A stretch of DNA of 13,468 nucleotides, from the NCBI GenBank assembly GCA_020628755.1, contig JAHDEQ010000095.1, forward strand, positions 2,960 through 16,427, written 5' to 3'. The position numbers were made by a program, and so were the translations under genes. The notes below the pieces were generated by a model, which saw only the letters and a list, made by a program, of their open reading frames with translations, was not told the origin of the DNA and ran no database searches. Below, in pieces: positions 1-7,113 of this stretch (its first letter is position 1; each line of letters opens with the position of its first letter). The DNA is from Saprospiraceae bacterium (GTDB taxonomy: Bacteria; Bacteroidota; Bacteroidia; Chitinophagales; Saprospiraceae).

Positions 1-158
1 AAGAAATCTCGCTTTAAATAAAAAAAAATTACATTTGTAAACTTTATAATAAGAAGCGAATGTTTTCCTAAACTTGTTGGAGGAAAATAATCAAGCTGAG
101 TTTACTAAAGCGAAATTTTTTCAAAAAATAATAAGAAACCAATTAAAGAATAATAAAT

Positions 159-1790
159 ATGTCCAACGCATTTTTTGATGTACCAATTGCTAGTAACGAA
201 CCCGTTTTGAGTTATGCTCCTGGTTCGCCTGAAAAAGAAGCTGTAAAAGCTGCACTCAAAGATTTGAAGTCAAAAGAAATAGAAGTGCCGCTTATCATTG
301 GCGGCAAACGCATTAAGACCAAAACCAAGGTTTCTATGCACCCACCACATGAAATCAAGCACACACTTGGACACTATTATAAGGGAGATTCGACTCATGT
401 CAAAGATGCCATCAAGGCAGCCCTAAAGGCGAAAGCTGACTGGGAAAACTTGGATTGGCACCAACGTGCTGCGATTTTTCTAAAAGCTGCCGACCTCTTG
501 TCGGGCCCTTATCGAGCCAAAATGAATGCGGCTACGATGTTGGCACAATCCAAGAATATTTATCAAGCTGAAATTGATGCTGTAGCTGAAATGTGTGATT
601 TTTTCCGTTTCAATGCACAGTACATGAGCGAGATTTATATGCAACAACCCGAAAGTGCACCAGGCATCTGGAATCGCTTAGAACACCGACCTTTGGAAGG
701 TTTTGTATTTGCAATTACACCTTTTAATTTTACTTCAATTGCTGCCAATCTTTGCGCTGCGCCTGCAATGTTGGGCAATACAGTTGTCTGGAAACCTGCC
801 GAAACGCAGATTTACTCGGCGATGGTGATTATGGAGGTGTTTGAAGCCGCTGGTTTGCCTCCTGGAGTGATTAACCTCATCAATGTGGACGGCCCTGTGG
901 CAGGTGAGATTATTTTCTCGCATCCCGAATTTGCAGGTTTACATTTTACGGGGAGCACGGGAGTTTTCCAAAATTTGTGGCAGACTATTGGAAATAATAT
1001 TTCTAAATATAAAACTTATCCTCGTATTGTAGGCGAGACAGGCGGAAAGGATTTTGTGGTGGCGCATTCTTCGGCGGATGCCAAAGAAGTGGCGACGGCT
1101 TTGGCGCGTGGGGCTTTTGAGTTTCAAGGACAAAAATGTTCGGCCGCTTCAAGAGCTTATATTCCTAAAAACTTGTGGCGTGAAGTCAAAAAGGTTTTGG
1201 TACAGCAAGTCGAATCTTTTAAGATGGGAAATCCTGAAGATTTTACTAATTTTATAAATGCCGTAATTGACGAACGGGCTTTTGATAAAATTTCGGGTTA
1301 TATAGCGGAGGCAAAAAAATCGAAGAAAGCGGAAATTATTGTTGGTGGAAATTACTCTAAAAAAGAAGGTTATTTTATTGAACCAACAGTTATTGTCACA
1401 GAAGACCCGATGTATAAAACGATGTGTGAGGAAATTTTTGGGCCTGTTTTGACGATTCATGTATATGAAAGTCGAAGCTACGCAAAGATTTTGGAAACGG
1501 TTGATGCGACCTCGCCTTATGCTTTGACGGGGGCGGTCTTTGCTAAAGACCGCTACGCAGTGGATTTGGCCGAAAAGAAACTCCGCAATTCGGCAGGTAA
1601 TTTTTATATCAATGATAAACCTACAGGAGCCGTAGTTGGTCAGCAACCTTTTGGTGGAGGAAGAGCTTCGGGTACGAATGATAAAGCTGGTTCAGTTCTT
1701 AACCTTTATCGTTGGATTTCGCCAAGAACAATTAAAGAAAATTTCAATCCTCCTTCGGATTATCGTTATCCATTTTTAGCAGAAAGCTAA
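159..1790 (+). CDS. pruA: L-glutamate gamma-semialdehyde dehydrogenase (1-pyrroline-5-carboxylate dehydrogenase)
   Basis: Second enzyme of proline breakdown: it oxidises glutamate semialdehyde (the open form of pyrroline-5-carboxylate) to glutamate with NAD+ in the cytoplasm. The 543-residue product is a complete aldehyde dehydrogenase of the stand-alone P5CDH type, not the proline-dehydrogenase fusion PutA. Visible motifs are the Rossmann segment ending in HFTGSTGVF, the catalytic general base Glu293 in VGETGGKDF, and the nucleophile Cys327 in GQKCSAASR. The 34-residue spacing between them is normal for the superfamily. The C-terminal PFGGGRASGTNDKAG segment is also typical of P5CDH. The ATG start gives the usual N-terminus for the Bacteroidota form (MSNAFFDVP). 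No proline dehydrogenase gene lies in the window. The gene converges on hscA, and its stop codon sits inside the first copy of a short repeat, TAAGGAGTAA. Family assignment is very secure. Confidence 0.96.
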   Translation: MSNAFFDVPIASNEPVLSYAPGSPEKEAVKAALKDLKSKEIEVPLIIGGKRIKTKTKVSMHPPHEIKHTLGHYYKGDSTHVKDAIKAALKAKADWENLDWHQRAAIFLKAADLLSGPYRAKMNAATMLAQSKNIYQAEIDAVAEMCDFFRFNAQYMSEIYMQQPESAPGIWNRLEHRPLEGFVFAITPFNFTSIAANLCAAPAMLGNTVVWKPAETQIYSAMVIMEVFEAAGLPPGVINLINVDGPVAGEIIFSHPEFAGLHFTGSTGVFQNLWQTIGNNISKYKTYPRIVGETGGKDFVVAHSSADAKEVATALARGAFEFQGQKCSAASRAYIPKNLWREVKKVLVQQVESFKMGNPEDFTNFINAVIDERAFDKISGYIAEAKKSKKAEIIVGGNYSKKEGYFIEPTVIVTEDPMYKTMCEEIFGPVLTIHVYESRSYAKILETVDATSPYALTGAVFAKDRYAVDLAEKKLRNSAGNFYINDKPTGAVVGQQPFGGGRASGTNDKAGSVLNLYRWISPRTIKENFNPPSDYRYPFLAES

Positions 1791-1802
1791 GGAGTAATTT
1801 TT

Positions 1803-1860
1803 TAACGAGTAAGGAGTAAAGCTGCAAATACGTAAAGTTGGCTTTACTCATTACTCGTTA
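1803..1860. terminator. Hairpin just 3' of pruA, putative terminator
   Basis: Arms at 1803-1822 and 1841-1860 are inverted copies over 20 bases with one mismatch (G1813 against A1850), around an 18-base loop. The arms contain repeated GAGTAA words, and TAAGGAGTAA also occurs at 1788-1797 as a direct repeat overlapping the pruA stop. Position between convergent genes suggests transcript 3'-end formation in one or both directions, but no long U-tract follows on either strand. It may instead be a dispersed palindromic element. Confidence 0.6.
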
Positions 1861-1871
1861 TTAAAGTTATA

Positions 1872-1922
1872 CCGAGAACGGGGTGAAAAACCGAAAATAA
1901 AATGAAGGTTTTACCCCTTCGG
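1872..1922. repeat. Imperfect intergenic hairpin
   Basis: CCGA at 1872-1875 pairs with TCGG at 1919-1922. Inside it GGGGT (1880-1884) pairs with ACCCC (1913-1917), and AAAACC (1887-1892) pairs with GGTTTT (1907-1912). Small bulges separate the stems and the loop is A-rich. This is the middle one of three hairpins between pruA and hscA. It is weaker than its neighbours and has no assigned function. Confidence 0.4.
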
Positions 1923-1926
1923 CATC

Positions 1927-1983
1927 ACTATTCACGGGAAAATTCCCTTTAGGGTAAATTCGGAAATTTATCCCGTGAATAGT
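1927..1983. terminator. Hairpin just 3' of hscA, putative terminator
   Basis: Thirteen-base perfect arms at 1927-1939 and 1971-1983 (ACTATTCACGGGA and its complement) enclose a second, smaller palindrome, CCCTTTAGGG at 1945-1954. The right arm lies 15 bases beyond the hscA stop, so in the hscA transcript this is the first structure after the gene. No strong U-tract follows. The right arm continues into GTAGATACG, a word that recurs upstream of hscA. Confidence 0.55.
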
Positions 1984-1998
1984 AGATACGTTAAAAAA

Positions 1999-3864
1999 CT
2001 AATCTTTTCCTACTTTTTTTCCTTTCAGTGATTCTCGGATTGTTACATCCATCGCACGGTGGGCGAGGGGAGTGGTATATTCATTCAATTCCTCCATTGC
2101 TTTGTTGATAGCATCTTTGTCGGTTTCGGCGACTTTGATTTTGAGTTTTTGATGAAATTTTAGGGTCGTTTCGACTTCTTCTTTGCTGAGAATTGAAGCA
2201 TTTTGAACGATAAATTTATCTGTTGATAAAAGTATATTATTTGCTTCATTTCGGGCTTCAAGCAAGGCGCGCTGCTTCATATCACCTTCGGCGTTATGAA
2301 TGGATTCGAGCAACATTTTAGCCATTTCTTCTTCACTCAAACCATATTGCGAGCGAATTTCAATTTCTTGTTCTATATTAGAACGCAATTCTTTAGCTTT
2401 TACTTTAAGAATACCATCTGCATTGATGATAAATTGAATTTCGATTTTGGGCAAACCTGCTGGCATGGGCGGAATTCCTTTAAGGATAAATTCGCCTAAT
2501 TTTCGATTGTGTTCTACCAGATCTCGCTCTCCTTGGTAAACCGAAACTTTGAGGTTGGCTTGTCCATCTATGGAGGTCGTATAATTTCGCCCTGCTTTGG
2601 TTGGAACTTTGGAGTTGCGAGGAATAATAGAATCCATCAAGCCGCCTACCGTTTCAATCCCCAAAGACAAAGGCGTGATGTCTAAAAGCAACATATCTTT
2701 TTGGTTGCCTGCCAAAATATCGGCTTGAATCGCAGCTCCCAAGGCTACTACTTCGTCGGGATTGAGTTTGTCAAAAACTTCTTTTCCGAAAAAGTTGGCA
2801 ACCGACTCTTTGGCTAGAGGAACTCTAGTCGAGCCGCCCACCATGACAATATGATTGATGTCTTTTGCAGAGAGATTGGCATCTTTGAGTGCTGATTTAC
2901 AAGAATCAATTGTTTTATCAATCAGAGCTTGAATGAGTTGATTGAATTGTACTTTATTAATGCTGTATTTTACTCCTCCAATATTTTCTTGATAGTTTTT
3001 TTCTGTAGATAAAACTTTCTTAGCTTGTTCTGCTGCAAGACGAAGTTCTTGTAGGAGAGAGGGCTGTTTTTCAAGACTTTCTAAATTTAAATGCTGTTCT
3101 TTTATCCAAAAATCAAGAATTGCTTTATCAAAATCATCACCTCCTAAGTAAGTATCTCCATTTGTAGAAAGAACCTCGAAAATTCCATTTTCGATTCTTA
3201 AGATAGAGATGTCAAAAGTCCCTCCACCGAGGTCATATACCGCAATCGTTTGAGCTTCTTCAGCCAATTTGTCCACACCATAAGCAAGGCTTGCGGCTGT
3301 TGGTTCATTGACGATACGTAGCACATCAAGTCCCGCCAATTTCCCTGCATCACGAGTTGCCTGTCTTTGTGCATCATTGAAATAAGCTGGAACCGTTATG
3401 ACGGCTTTGGAGATATTTTGATTGAGTTCTGTTTCGATTCTATTTTTGAGTTCCTTTAGGATTTCGGCCGACAATTCGATAGGCGTGTAGTACTTGTCTT
3501 TTACTCGAATCTTGACGAGACTATCGGGGTCTTCGTCCAATATTTTGTAGCCAAAATATTGTTGCACATTTTGGACATCGTTGTAGGATTTACCTAAAAG
3601 GCGTTTTACCGAATAAATTGTATTTTCAGGATCTTCTACAAGTTTGGCTTTGGCTTGGTCTCCAACAATGATTTTTTTCTCTTTATCAAAATGAACAATG
3701 GATGGAACAAGCGTACTTTTGCCATTTTTTCCTTTTACAGCTACAGGATTGCCCTCTTTGATATAAGCCACCAAGCTATTGGTTGTCCCTAAATCAATTC
3801 CAATAATGAGGTCGCTTTCTTTTTTTACATTACCCGACTTGATGTCTATGGAGATTTTTGCCAT
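1999..3864 (-). CDS. hscA: Hsp70-family Fe-S cluster assembly chaperone HscA
   Basis: Cytoplasmic Hsp70 chaperone specialised for iron-sulfur cluster transfer from the scaffold protein IscU. The 621 residues carry a full Hsp70 layout. The nucleotide-binding domain has phosphate loop GIDLGTTNS (22-30), VNEPTAASLAYG (185-196), DLGGGTFDIS (211-220) and VGGSTRVPL (342-350). The linker and start of the peptide-binding domain are LLLDITPLSLGIETVGG (392-408), followed by a helical lid. HscA is preferred over DnaK for three reasons: an N-terminal extension of about 19 residues before the first strand, the IPPMPAGLP segment (464-472) where DnaK usually has IPPAPRG, and the matching length. No iscU, hscB or fdx is adjacent, so the usual isc operon context is missing. 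It lies downstream of the mscS-type gene, but a large hairpin separates them. The ATG start gives a normal HscA N-terminus. A second DnaK-like paralogue is the main alternative. Confidence 0.88.
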   Translation of the reverse strand: MAKISIDIKSGNVKKESDLIIGIDLGTTNSLVAYIKEGNPVAVKGKNGKSTLVPSIVHFDKEKKIIVGDQAKAKLVEDPENTIYSVKRLLGKSYNDVQNVQQYFGYKILDEDPDSLVKIRVKDKYYTPIELSAEILKELKNRIETELNQNISKAVITVPAYFNDAQRQATRDAGKLAGLDVLRIVNEPTAASLAYGVDKLAEEAQTIAVYDLGGGTFDISILRIENGIFEVLSTNGDTYLGGDDFDKAILDFWIKEQHLNLESLEKQPSLLQELRLAAEQAKKVLSTEKNYQENIGGVKYSINKVQFNQLIQALIDKTIDSCKSALKDANLSAKDINHIVMVGGSTRVPLAKESVANFFGKEVFDKLNPDEVVALGAAIQADILAGNQKDMLLLDITPLSLGIETVGGLMDSIIPRNSKVPTKAGRNYTTSIDGQANLKVSVYQGERDLVEHNRKLGEFILKGIPPMPAGLPKIEIQFIINADGILKVKAKELRSNIEQEIEIRSQYGLSEEEMAKMLLESIHNAEGDMKQRALLEARNEANNILLSTDKFIVQNASILSKEEVETTLKFHQKLKIKVAETDKDAINKAMEELNEYTTPLAHRAMDVTIRESLKGKKVGKD

Positions 3865-3880
3865 TTTTTTATTGTGTTCA

Positions 3881-3952
3881 CGTATTCACGTATCTACGTG
3901 TTCACGTTCAAATTGAAACGTGAACACGTGAATACTTAAGCACGTAGATACG
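3881..3952. repeat. Complex palindrome of ACGTG-type words between the mscS-type gene and hscA
   Basis: The core is a perfect 13-base stem, ACGTGTTCACGTT at 3896-3908 against 3917-3929, with an 8-base loop. The outer words are inverted but swapped in order. GTATTCACG (3882-3890) is the inverse of CGTGAATAC (3927-3935), and CGTATCTAC (3889-3897) is the inverse of GTAGATACG (3944-3952). In minus-strand RNA it follows the channel gene directly and precedes hscA, so it could end the former transcript or fold in the hscA leader. There is no clear U-tract. Confidence 0.7.
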
Positions 3953-3956
3953 AAAA

Positions 3957-4781
3957 TTATTTTCCAATTGTACCCATTTCTACACCTTCAGAGTAAGCCA
4001 TTTGAATGTTGTTGGCACTAAAGGCGTTTTTGATGCGTTCGTAGGCTTCGAAGGTCACATCCCAATAATCATCAGGATGTATAAATGGTCGAACGCCTAA
4101 GGTGATAAAGTGACTATCGTATTGTTCGATTCCTATTTGTGGTGCAGGCGTTTCGAGGACTTTGGGCATCGTGGCCAAGGCATCAAGGATGACTTGGCGG
4201 ACTTTTGGGTAACTTTCAGAATAAGGCATATGTACATTCAATTCTAACCAAATATGACCTTTTGCAGAAAAATTAGTGATTACATTTTCCATAATTTGAC
4301 CATTGGGAACAATCAAGGTTTTATGACCTGGAGTGACAATTGTCGTATAGAAAATTTGTATGTTTTCGACCTTACCAAATTTTTCACTAACCTCTACCCA
4401 ATCGCCCACTCGATAGGGGCGCAAAATCATGATAGAAATACCTGCGGCAAAATTGCTCAAATTGCCTTGTAAAGCCATCCCCACCGCAAAACCAACAGCC
4501 GCTAAGATACCAACTAAAGCCGTAACTTCTATACCTATCAGACTAGCAGCTATCAATACAACAAGCATCTTTAGGGCAATGTTGATAAGAGAACCCAAAA
4601 AAGAAACAATGTCGGGGTCGAGCCCTCCACGTTGCATACCTGCATCAATGAGCTTGCTAATGCGTTTGACGAGCCAAAAACCAATAATCCAAATGGCAAT
4701 TGCTCCAGCTAGTTTTGGTGCAAAATCAATAATCATTTCCGTCATTTGATTGACGTACTTCATAATATCAACACTTTCCAT
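3957..4781 (-). CDS. Small-conductance mechanosensitive channel, MscS family
   Basis: Inner-membrane channel that opens under membrane tension and releases solutes during osmotic downshock. From the chosen ATG it has 274 residues, close to E. coli MscS (286). Three hydrophobic segments are visible: about 20-38, 62-84 and 88-117. The last contains the glycine/alanine-rich pore helix AAVGFAVGMALQGNLSNFAAG (95-115). The beta-domain signature follows, with LRPYRVGDWVEV (120-131) and LIVPNGQIMENVITNFS (156-172), then an alpha/beta C-terminal cytoplasmic domain. A TTG at 4818-4820 would add 13 residues in frame. I prefer the ATG at 4781 because the extra residues are not needed for the fold. It reads toward hscA with a 92-base gap filled by a palindrome. 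The family is certain. Which MscS subtype, and so a gene symbol, is not. Confidence 0.93.
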   Translation of the reverse strand: MESVDIMKYVNQMTEMIIDFAPKLAGAIAIWIIGFWLVKRISKLIDAGMQRGGLDPDIVSFLGSLINIALKMLVVLIAASLIGIEVTALVGILAAVGFAVGMALQGNLSNFAAGISIMILRPYRVGDWVEVSEKFGKVENIQIFYTTIVTPGHKTLIVPNGQIMENVITNFSAKGHIWLELNVHMPYSESYPKVRQVILDALATMPKVLETPAPQIGIEQYDSHFITLGVRPFIHPDDYWDVTFEAYERIKNAFSANNIQMAYSEGVEMGTIGK

Positions 4782-5112
4782 AGTATTTGAGAGAATTTTT
4801 AAAATTAGAAAGGAGGTCAAGCAAAGGTATTTATTGCTGTTCCTCCCTAAAAATATTTTATTATTGTAATGTGATTCTTATTTTGCGCCAAAATTAGAAT
4901 AATACCTTTAAATCAAAAAACTTGATTGGAAATAATTTTCCTTCTTTGACAAACCTGCCTGCGCAGGCAGGTTCCGTGTTCCGTTCAAAATAAAAGAGAG
5001 AACGACCGCAGGAAGAGAACGCCTGCCCTGAACAACTCGTGGATTTTAGATTTGAATGGAAATATTTTTACGGAAAAAGTCAAAGAACCATATTTTTTGT
5101 AAAACGAAATAA
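4782..5112. other. Gene-free divergent spacer
   Basis: This 331-base stretch separates the divergent channel and queuosine-precursor transporter genes. It should hold both promoters, but I could not identify a convincing Bacteroidota promoter (TTTG with a TAnnTTTG partner at proper spacing). It contains the perfect palindrome at 4952-4973. That is followed by a more GC-rich tract (about 4975-5042) with CCTGCCCTGAACAACTCG, which resembles dispersed intergenic repeat debris rather than coding sequence. No preQ1 riboswitch was recognised ahead of the transporter. Confidence 0.6.
4952..4973. repeat. Perfect 22-base palindrome
   Basis: AACCTGCCTGC followed directly by its exact reverse complement, with no spacer. 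It is GC-rich within AT-rich DNA, which suggests an inserted or mobile palindromic unit. A diverged relative lies at 8994-9014. A regulator-binding site is possible, but the second copy in an unrelated spacer favours a dispersed repeat. Confidence 0.75.
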
Positions 5113-5874
5113 ATGTTAGCAAAAAAAAGTATTCGATTATTTTTAGTCTTGGCTGGATTTTTTGTGACCAATGCTTTGATTGCTGAGTTTATTGGAGTCA
5201 AAATATTTGCCTTAGAAGATTCACTAGGGCTAGAATCCTTCAATTGGTCGCTGTTTGGCCACAAAGGCTCTTTGATGTTGTCGGCTGGAGTTTTGTTGTG
5301 GCCCATTGTTTTTGTTTTGACGGATATTATCAATGATTATTTTGGACAAAAAGGAGTGCGCTTGTTGTCCTATATGACCGCTGGCTTGATAGCTTATGGT
5401 TTTTTAATGATTTTTGGAGCGATTAATTTAGAACCTGCAGCTTGGTGGGCAGAGAGCTTTGTCGAACAAGGTGTTCCTGATGCACAAGCCGCTTTTTCGA
5501 CGATTTATGGTCAGGGACTTTGGATAATTGGAGGTTCTTTAGTGGCTTTTTTGGTGGGACAAATAATTGATGCACTTGTTTTTTATCGAGTAAAATTATG
5601 GACAGGTGAACAAAAGATTTGGTTGCGCGCCACCGCTTCTACAGCGGTGTCGCAGTTTATTGATTCCTTTGTGGTATTATATATTGCTTTTGTTTTGGGG
5701 CCACAACAATGGGAAATTTCCTTGTTTTTGGCTGTCGGTACGGTCAACTATTGTTACAAATTATTGGTAGCTATCTTATTGATTCCACTATTATATGTTG
5801 TACATTATTTGATAGATACTTATTTGGGCAAAGAGCTTTCGGCGCAGTTGCGAAAGGAAGCCTTGGCAAATTAG
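5113..5874 (+). CDS. Queuosine precursor transporter (YhhQ/QPT family)
   Basis: Inner-membrane transporter of the YhhQ (DUF165) family, which imports the deazaguanine precursors preQ0 or preQ1 for making queuosine in the wobble position of certain tRNAs. The 253-residue protein has about six hydrophobic segments: near 8-32, 54-74, 83-105, 132-158, 176-196 and 203-235. Family-type elements include LLWPIVFVLTDIINDYFG (61-78) after the second segment and RATASTAVSQFIDSF (172-186). In the first motif the position often occupied by Glu is Asp (IINDYFG), a conservative change. The ATG start places the first membrane segment normally. It stands alone, with no queuosine biosynthesis gene beside it, and is divergent from the channel gene. 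It converges on a coiled-coil gene across a clear terminator. The family is secure; the exact substrate cannot be read from the sequence. Confidence 0.9.
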   Translation: MLAKKSIRLFLVLAGFFVTNALIAEFIGVKIFALEDSLGLESFNWSLFGHKGSLMLSAGVLLWPIVFVLTDIINDYFGQKGVRLLSYMTAGLIAYGFLMIFGAINLEPAAWWAESFVEQGVPDAQAAFSTIYGQGLWIIGGSLVAFLVGQIIDALVFYRVKLWTGEQKIWLRATASTAVSQFIDSFVVLYIAFVLGPQQWEISLFLAVGTVNYCYKLLVAILLIPLLYVVHYLIDTYLGKELSAQLRKEALAN

Positions 5875-5876
5875 GC

Positions 5877-5907
5877 AAAAAAAAAGCAATGCCCGAAGGC
5901 ATTGCTT
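5877..5907 (-). terminator. Rho-independent terminator for the coiled-coil protein gene
   Basis: A perfect 10-base stem (AAGCAATGCC at 5884-5893 with 5898-5907) and a CGAA tetraloop. On the minus strand it is followed at once by a run of nine T residues, the classical intrinsic terminator, placed about 40 bases beyond the stop of the minus-strand gene. For the transporter on the plus strand the hairpin is present but only a poor U-tract follows, so bidirectional function is uncertain. Confidence 0.88.
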
Positions 5908-5944
5908 GCATTTTGGATATATTGGATTGTATTTATAAAATTGC

Positions 5945-6910
5945 TTACTTCATAAGTTTTCCGTCGGCAATAAATTGTTTGTAGCCATTTTTGAGACGAT
6001 ATTCTTTACCATCATCTATGTAATAAAGCTGGGCAACATAATTCTTACCTGTTTTGATTTGATTGTTGTGAAACATCAGTTCCATCGGTTCGCCCACAAA
6101 CTGAAAACGCAATCCTTTGTGGTCAGTTGGACTATCAGGAAATGCAGGATTCGATTCAATAAAGGATATTGGAGTATCGGTGTCTGCATCTATTATTTTT
6201 AGTACAAAAAACTCGTCAATCAAATGGCGAATATTGTCGTGTTGCATTTCAATATGGAGTTGGGTATAATTCCAAGCTCTACCATCTTTTTTGATACGTT
6301 TTTGCTCAGGGCCCGTTTCGGCCTTCTTAATTGTGATTTTATCAAAGAAAATTTGTGTATATTCTAAAATTTCAAGCAACTCTTCTTGCTGCAATTTTTG
6401 CAACTCCAACTCTACAATATCTTGCGAAGAGGTCTCCAAATCTTGCTGAAATTGATAGCTCACCATATACAAACTATCATTTCTTTGCTGGAGCATCGTA
6501 CGGCGTTCTTCCAATTGGCGAATGACATCATCTTTAGCAAGGTTTTCTGCTTTTATGCGTTCGAGTGACTCGTTGAGCGCGTGATATTGTTGGCGCAAAT
6601 CTTTCATTTCACGCTCCATTTTTTCTATAATCTTACGTTTGTCATAGACTTTGTTTTTAAGATTTTTAATCTCATTTTCGTAGCCCATGATACTATCACG
6701 CAAGATTTCGATACGCTCGTACAAATCTTCATTCTCGTTACTTAATATGTCAATTTCGTCTTTGGCAACCTCTAAATCACTGACTAAAGCATCGTTCTCG
6801 CTGACTAATTGTACATTTTTCTTTTTTTCAATATTGACTTGCTGGTAGGCAAAACCTCCGATACCAACCAATAGCACAGAGCCAATAATAAAAGGGATTA
6901 TTTTACTCAT
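5945..6910 (-). CDS. Membrane-anchored coiled-coil protein of unknown function
   Basis: I do not recognise a named family. The 321-residue protein starts with one hydrophobic segment (about 4-23, IIPFIIGSVLLVGIGGFAY) preceded by a lysine. This fits a signal anchor that leaves the rest in the periplasm, although no clear signal-peptidase site follows. Residues 28-185 are almost entirely charged heptad-like sequence rich in E, K, Q, L and I, a long coiled coil comparable in style to SMC-like or FtsB-like helices. Residues 186-321 look like a separate globular, beta-rich domain (TQLHIEMQHD, LRFQFVGEPMELMF, YVAQLYYIDDGKEY), with aromatic residues and no cysteines. It has its own terminator and is divergent from ctlX. 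A tether or scaffold in the envelope is plausible but inferred only from architecture. The reading frame is convincing because composition and domain order are coherent. Confidence 0.82.
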   Translation of the reverse strand: MSKIIPFIIGSVLLVGIGGFAYQQVNIEKKKNVQLVSENDALVSDLEVAKDEIDILSNENEDLYERIEILRDSIMGYENEIKNLKNKVYDKRKIIEKMEREMKDLRQQYHALNESLERIKAENLAKDDVIRQLEERRTMLQQRNDSLYMVSYQFQQDLETSSQDIVELELQKLQQEELLEILEYTQIFFDKITIKKAETGPEQKRIKKDGRAWNYTQLHIEMQHDNIRHLIDEFFVLKIIDADTDTPISFIESNPAFPDSPTDHKGLRFQFVGEPMELMFHNNQIKTGKNYVAQLYYIDDGKEYRLKNGYKQFIADGKLMK

Positions 6911-6968
6911 AATTTTTAGAATTAAGTTTTGAAATAGTTGAAAAAATTGTGGAAATAGGTGAGTAGGT

Positions 6969-6997
6969 AAAACACTGTACTTATCAGTGTTTTTTTC
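6969..6997 (+). terminator. Terminator-like hairpin in the ctlX upstream region
   Basis: AAAACACTG (6969-6977) pairs with CAGTGTTTT (6985-6993) around a 7-base loop, and the T-run continues to 6996. This is an intrinsic terminator shape on the plus strand, but no plus-strand gene ends nearby. It would therefore act on a leader transcript of ctlX or on readthrough. The flanking A-run gives the minus strand only a short U-tract. It could be leader attenuation, a barrier between divergent transcripts, or chance in AT-rich DNA. Confidence 0.5.
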
Positions 6998-7030
6998 GCT
7001 TTTTAAATTTTTTTGTGTTAAAATTTCTAG

Positions 7031-7051
7031 TATTTTCGCATAGCGAAAATA
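7031..7051. promoter_or_regulatory. Operator-like dyad upstream of ctlX
   Basis: TATTTTCGC, a 3-base centre ATA, then the exact inverse GCGAAAATA. The symmetry and size (9-3-9) are those of a homodimeric regulator site, and it lies 63-83 bases before the ctlX ATG in a divergent spacer. The left half, TATTTTCG, is also one base off the Bacteroidota -7 element TAnnTTTG, but the nearest upstream TTTG is only 15 bases away, which is too close. Binding is unproven. Confidence 0.4.
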
Positions 7052-7113
7052 TGTAAGGTGAGTGAAAATTTCGTTCAGAATTTGTTATTCAATTGTACTT
7101 AATATCAAAAAAA

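Noticed and set aside
1..21. Possible 3' end of an upstream plus-strand gene (reads KKSRFK then TAA)
   Set aside because: Only seven codons are visible and other frames are equally open at this length, so it cannot be called.
1149..1646. 165-codon open frame antisense to pruA
   Set aside because: Lies wholly inside a certain gene on the other strand, with biased composition (Arg, Phe, Ile, Asn) and no recognisable domain.
3881..3952. CRISPR-like array
   Set aside because: The repeated words are short, adjacent and inverted, with no regular spacers and no cas genes.
4818..4820. TTG as the start of the mechanosensitive channel
   Set aside because: An in-frame ATG 13 codons later gives a full-length MscS fold; the extra residues add nothing recognisable.
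5046..5112. preQ1 riboswitch before the queuosine-precursor transporter
   Set aside because: I looked for a small hairpin followed by an A-rich tail and pseudoknot partner and could not find a consistent set.
7012..7038. Bacteroidota promoter TTTG plus TATTTTCG before ctlX
   Set aside because: The gap is 15 bases, shorter than the usual spacing, and the second element has a mismatch; the region is also T-rich enough for chance matches.
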